This document shows positions 59,236-64,000 of a stretch of 64,000 nucleotides of DNA, piece after piece. This DNA is from Odiellus spinosus. Taxonomy: Eukaryota > Arthropoda > Arachnida > Opiliones > Phalangiidae. Both the position numbers and the translations under genes were made by a program. The stretch is taken from contig OY987229.1 of NCBI GenBank assembly GCA_963920705.1, positions 21,457,728-21,521,727 on the forward strand, read 5' to 3'. The notes beneath the pieces are model-generated. The model had not been told where the DNA came from. It worked only from the letters and a program-made list of their open reading frames with translations, and did no database searches. Each line of letters begins with the position of its first letter. The stretch's first letter is position 1.

Positions 59236-61339
59236 ATGTAAACTGAAATGGATATTACTTGTTTTTTTTTTTGTTTGTATTGAATTTTTTTTCTTGAAGT
59301 CATTTTAATGTAAAAATTGTCAAACTTTTGACGAAAGCCAAGTGATATTAAATATCTCTTAAGCATTAAAAATTTTTAATGCTTGAAATTTTCAGTTCAT
59401 ACTCAAATAGGCCACATTCTTTTTAGTTAATTTAAAAAATTAAAAGTCAATAGTTTTTATCCCGTTTTAACCATACTTTTATTAGAAGAATATCTTGCGC
59501 TATGTGACCTTTAAATTATTAAAGTAGACTGGATTCAGGCCTTGTCAACTTAATTGATCTCTGCCAAGCTCGCGAATTTAATAACAAGAAATTCCCAAGG
59601 CTGTTTATGTCAACGAAATAGAATATGTATAACCTAGAGATAAGTGAAGTGCCTTCAGATTTATTTTCTACTACTTCCAGCTATTTTTCTAAATTTTTAT
59701 TGAGATGTATATTTTAAAACTTATTTCACAGTTTTACACTAATTTGGTCAGTCTCCATTTTACAATTGAAAACCTAAGCTTCGCTTGATTAAATTTACCG
59801 TCGTTTTTAAAAATAGATTGTGTGCCAACTTTAGGATATAAACTAAAATGAAAAATAAGGCCAGCACGAGTGATGTAAGGTAACTTGCGCCAATTTTAAG
59901 AGGGCAAATGTTTTCAGTTAAGAGAGGAGAGTCGGATAAATCCATCAACCTCTTTGACTTGTAGACTTACAGCCAAGGGCATTTGTTAGGTGTATTCAAA
60001 ATAGACCGTCCTTAGCAGAAATCTCCCCAAAGAGGGTATCATACCTTTCTTTTCATAATGATAAAAATATGAATAAAAATGTCAGACTGTAAATTAACTA
60101 GAAACCTTTGGGGAGATTAAATGATGTTTTCATCAATATTTGAACATTCCTAATCTAATAAAAAAGTCAAGTTACCATGAAGTACGGTGGCAGTCCTCAA
60201 GCTTGTTAGTGTGATTTCTTCGGTCAACAAAGAGATTTTAATGTTTCAGGTATGGCGAGCGTTTTAACAGTAGATGGTAATACAATGAATCATTCGCCTG
60301 TAGTTTGTTCAATAAGAGTTCGATAGCTCACAAATTTAGCTGAAATTTAGTTATACATTGACCTGAGTCACGGTCACCTGACTGCCATAAAATCATTAGG
60401 GATAAGAAATTTTTTAGTCTCTTTACTTGGTTTTTCGATATTAGGTCGTTTAGGCAATACGCTTTAAGCTTACTTAATTTAAAAATTACGCGTATACAAA
60501 AAGTTTCGGATCATCATCTTAATTTAAAAATCCCGAGATGTAACACATTTTAAGAACGAAGTCGAACAAATGATAATTGTATAGCAGACGACAAACTCGA
60601 GCTGGGAGACGGGCTTCACTCTGAAATAAAAAGGGCAGTATATATTGTTAAATAAAGTGGACAGGTTTATAGCATAATTGAGTATATTCATAACTCAATG
60701 GGTTTATTGTAATACATAAATCCTTTATCAGCAGGGTCCCTCCCAAAAAAAATACACATAAATTAGAAATTCGCTCCCTGACAACGAACTGATGGCGAAT
60801 TTCACTACGGCAAAAAATCACTCCCATGGGTAAATAACAGGGAACGTTCCACCACCGTTAAACAATATTCTTCTTCTTTCTAAGATGCGCCTTAGTGGTC
60901 AAGGACCACTTTATGGAGCTATATGTTTTATTATATTACAGCTCCATAAAATCGCTTTTTTTGTCCGGTGGAATTACCTACCTATAAGATACTACATAAA
61001 CAGGTAGTTTTGTCTGCCAAACCTCATTGCATCCAGAGGGAACACATCTAATGGAAGTTGCCTTATATTCAGCCATGATAATACCTTTTGTTAGTGTCGC
61101 TGAACGCAGCCATAGCTTTGAACTTTCCATATAAATATTTTTCTTTTAACGTTAGTCTCACTATCAAGTCTGAACTTTTTGTATTTCAACAGATACCATT
61201 TAAAGGTGTATTTTAGTCAATGGCGCGAGTTTCAGTTTAAGTTGCGTGATTTAATGAACCTGTGGATTACAATTTTGTCGGATATCGCGTTAAAGTGTCT
61301 CTTCTTTACAAAACTTGTATGATAACCAATTCTTGAGAA
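59236..61339. other. spacer between copies B and C
   Basis: No conserved frame recognised. It contains small inverted repeats (aatctccccaaag near 60021 with ctttggggagatt near 60106; atggagct ... agctccat near 60910-60950). It must hold the copy C promoter. Confidence 0.5.
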
Positions 61340-63923
61340 ATGGATGAAAGTTTCGGAGACAGAGAAAGTGTTGTAGTAGCACGTGTGGTAAGTAGGGCTG
61401 TTGGGTTATTGTACACAAAACATTCTGGGACAAAATTAAATTAGGTTGAGACTAATTTGCTTCTTTATCACATTTAATGATAGGCTGAAATCTTCACAGA
61501 AGTCCAAGTGGACACTATTTTTGGATTAATAAGGCGAGTGACCAAGTTTCACAGTCAGGAGGATACAGTAGATAGTGCCGTTGAAAAAATAAGCAATTTT
61601 CTACTTGAGAATAACAATAACTATCTACCCTTTGATAATGATTTTACTATGCCACGAGGATCCCAAGCCCCAAGAGTTTTAGTGAATGAAGCCAGACTAG
61701 CCACCCTTAATGCTCCAGACCCAATTATCACTGAGGTCATTGATTTGGACGATAGTGTTGATAATGATGAGAATAATTTGATGGCACTAGCTAGACAGTT
61801 GGCTGGTAATTTTGAACCAGTCGTTGAAAAAATAGTTGAGAAAGTAGGGGTAAATGATGTGGAAGATAACTTATTCCAATGGTTGAATGGTGAGGAGGTG
61901 CATCACGAGGAAACTGTGATTAACGAACCACCAGTGGCATTAGCGGATCAAAATAATGTTGAAATAAATGAGCCTGAACATAAAAAAGTGACTTTTGCTA
62001 AACCTAAAGTTCCTAAACTTCCTTCGGCTAAACGTCGTAAGAAAGACAAACCTTTAGAAGTTATTCAGGAGGGTATTCAGGCGACAAATAAAATTGAAAC
62101 GAAAGAAGTTACTGAACCTCGCGAAGAACTTGAACCTACTGTAGTCCCCCAACCCAAAGACCAACCGAAAGATGCAGAAATGAGTTCTGTTGAAGAATCT
62201 GTAAGTATATTTCAAATTTTAAACTCTCGATCAATAAGACCTAGCGTCCTAGCTTAATGGCGGCACGTGTATAAATTTTTCATTTCAGCAAGCTGAGCAA
62301 AGTTCAGTGGGTGATCTGAATATAGTTTCCAGCATTCCTGATATGGATTGTACTGTGGCTGACATTGATGTGATGTTCGAGTGCATGTGTTGCTACAATG
62401 ATGTGCCTTTTGATTATATGGTCCAATGTTCGGAGGGCCATTTATTTTGTTGCCAATGTCTCGAACGATACGCTCAAGAATCGGTTTACGGTCATGGCAA
62501 AGGCGATCTAAAATGCATGACCAATGAATGCGTTGCTAGCTTCCCTCGAAGTACGATATTAAATAGTGAACTGCCATTGGGAGTTAAAATACTAATTTTT
62601 AAAAAAAAAAAAAATATTTAGGTCAATTACAAAGAGCCCTTCCAGCTAATCTTTACAAGAAATACGAGGAGAGAATCAGCGATGAATGTCTGAATAGCGC
62701 GGCCATTGAAAACTTTATACGCTGCAAATTTTGTAACTATGGTGCAGAATTGGATCCTGCCCAAAATTTCTTCAAATGTCCTCAATGTGCTAAAGTAATA
62801 TAATTTATTTTAATATCCTGGTGGAATTAACTAATAACTCTTTTTATCAGCATTTTTGTCGTAAGTGTCAAGAGGAATTCAAAGATCACGAAGGTTTAAC
62901 TTGCGAACAAGTTGAGAAGGATGATGAAACTAAAATCCGCACAAACTAGTACATTAATCTGCCAAATTTCCAGGCTATGAATAAAAATCTAATAATCACT
63001 TATTTGATACAGCGAAGAAAAAATGGCAGAGGCCAAAATTAGAACGTGTACAAAATGCAAATCTCGTTTTACGAAGGATAGTGGTTGTAACAAAATAACG
63101 TGTAGGTGTGGTGAAACGATGTGTTATATTTGTCGAACTCCTAAAGTAAGGCATTTATTATTAAACTCTCTAAAAGTGATTTTTAAACTTTTGGAAAATC
63201 TTTTCAGATAAATTACAACCATTTTTGCCAACATCCAAGAACTCCGACAAAAGAGTGCAATAAATGCAAATCCTGTTTTCTCTGGTCCAATGCTGACGAA
63301 GATGATAAACTTGCTATTGAAGAAATACGGAAGGAAGGTCTCAAAGCTCGTGAAAAAGAGGGTAATTTTAACTCCTAATGGTTTATTTAAACCGTCTTTT
63401 AAATCTTTTACGAAGCCTGTGTTCTTGACTTAACACAGGATTTGTGGGTGACAAAGCAATTGGAGCACCAAAAGATCCGGAAGTTCCTGGTCGAGCAGCG
63501 GCGCACAATCATTTGGACGAGGTCATAAACCAGGTCGCTTTCCAAGCTCGTATCGAAGTTGAAAGAGCGGCTAGGATTCAAGCTCAGTTCCTCGCGCGAG
63601 CTGCTAGGCCTGTTAGGCCTAAACGTCCTAGAGGAAGAAGAGTAAGGCCAGAGGCTGCGGCTGCCAGGCCTATACCCCTTAATGCGGTTCCAGATATTCC
63701 ATTACCTCCAGCAAATCTGCAACCACCCATCATTCCGCTACCTGCAGCAAATCCACAACCACCCATCAATCCTCAAGCAGCCGCAATTCCTAATCCTATG
63801 GAACCCCAAGATGGTCTAGTCGCTAATATGCAGAGAAATTATTATCAAAGGAGACCAGCGGCTGAACGTAAGTTTATAATTAATTTTAACCTTACATGGG
63901 GAATTGCAAAAAATGATTCGTAA
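61340..63923 (+). CDS. RNF216/TRIAD3-type RBR E3 ubiquitin ligase, copy C (3' end uncertain)
   Basis: Exons 61340-61387, 61484-62200, 62289-62550, 62622-62794, 62851-62948, 63013-63145, 63208-63361 and 63439 onward. The first exon gives MDESFGDRESVVVARV. Exon 2 starts AEIFTEVQVDTIFGLIRR with VEKISNFLLENNNNY, matching the helical module of copy B, then an acidic stretch. RING1: CMCCYNDVPFDYMVQC. In-between-RING: CKFCNYGAELDP and HFCRKC. RING2: CTKCKSRFTKDSGCNKITCR, keeping the catalytic Cys. The last visible exon is Ala/Arg-rich, then has PLPAANPQPPINPQ-type repeats. A donor GTAAGT at 63868 suggests splicing onward beyond the window; read through, the frame stops at 63923. Confidence 0.88.
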
Positions 63924-64000
63924 CTAAAGTTATAAGTCTAACTCTCGATAATGGTCGAATCTATCAAAATCACCTAAAGATTTATCATTGAACAGTTCCA

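Overview
The window is AT-rich animal genomic DNA with many short GT-AG introns. All recognisable products are conserved metazoan proteins. The CNOT3 and RNF216 families and the compact introns suggest an arthropod, probably an insect; that taxonomic guess is inference. Exon models below were built by hand from splice signals, reading-frame continuity and recalled family sequences; no database search was run.

Layout: 1.2-3.0 kb (-) is a TMEM220-like membrane protein. 6.3-30.8 kb (-) is a complete SMG1, the PI3K-related kinase of nonsense-mediated mRNA decay, in 44 coding exons that join in frame to about 3,674 residues. Its last intron holds a 30-bp minisatellite with a 210-bp higher-order duplication. 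Its largest intron holds an intact single-exon class A GPCR gene on the same strand (14.7-15.7 kb). A possible small two-exon gene starts about 220 bp from the SMG1 start codon and runs the other way (31.0-31.5 kb). 31.5-36.2 kb has no recognised gene. 36.2-47.4 kb (-) is CNOT3, a CCR4-NOT deadenylase subunit, in 16 coding exons; its second intron contains a microRNA-precursor-like hairpin. 48.6-49.6 kb (+) is an intronless DCUN1D3 (cullin neddylation), divergent from CNOT3.

51.2-64 kb is a cluster of three paralogous RNF216/TRIAD3-type RBR ubiquitin ligases. Copy A (-) and copy B (+) are head to head, and copy C (+) follows B and may run off the window. The RBR exons have almost identical lengths and phases in all three copies and keep the predicted catalytic cysteine, while the N- and C-terminal parts have diverged into different low-complexity and tandem-repeat tails. 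This family expansion is the most interesting part of the window.

SMG1 and CNOT3 both act on cytoplasmic mRNA turnover, and DCUN1D3 and RNF216 both act in ubiquitin-type modification, but nothing in the layout shows co-regulation beyond shared intergenic promoters. Several foldback or hairpin elements, some MITE-like, lie in introns and spacers.
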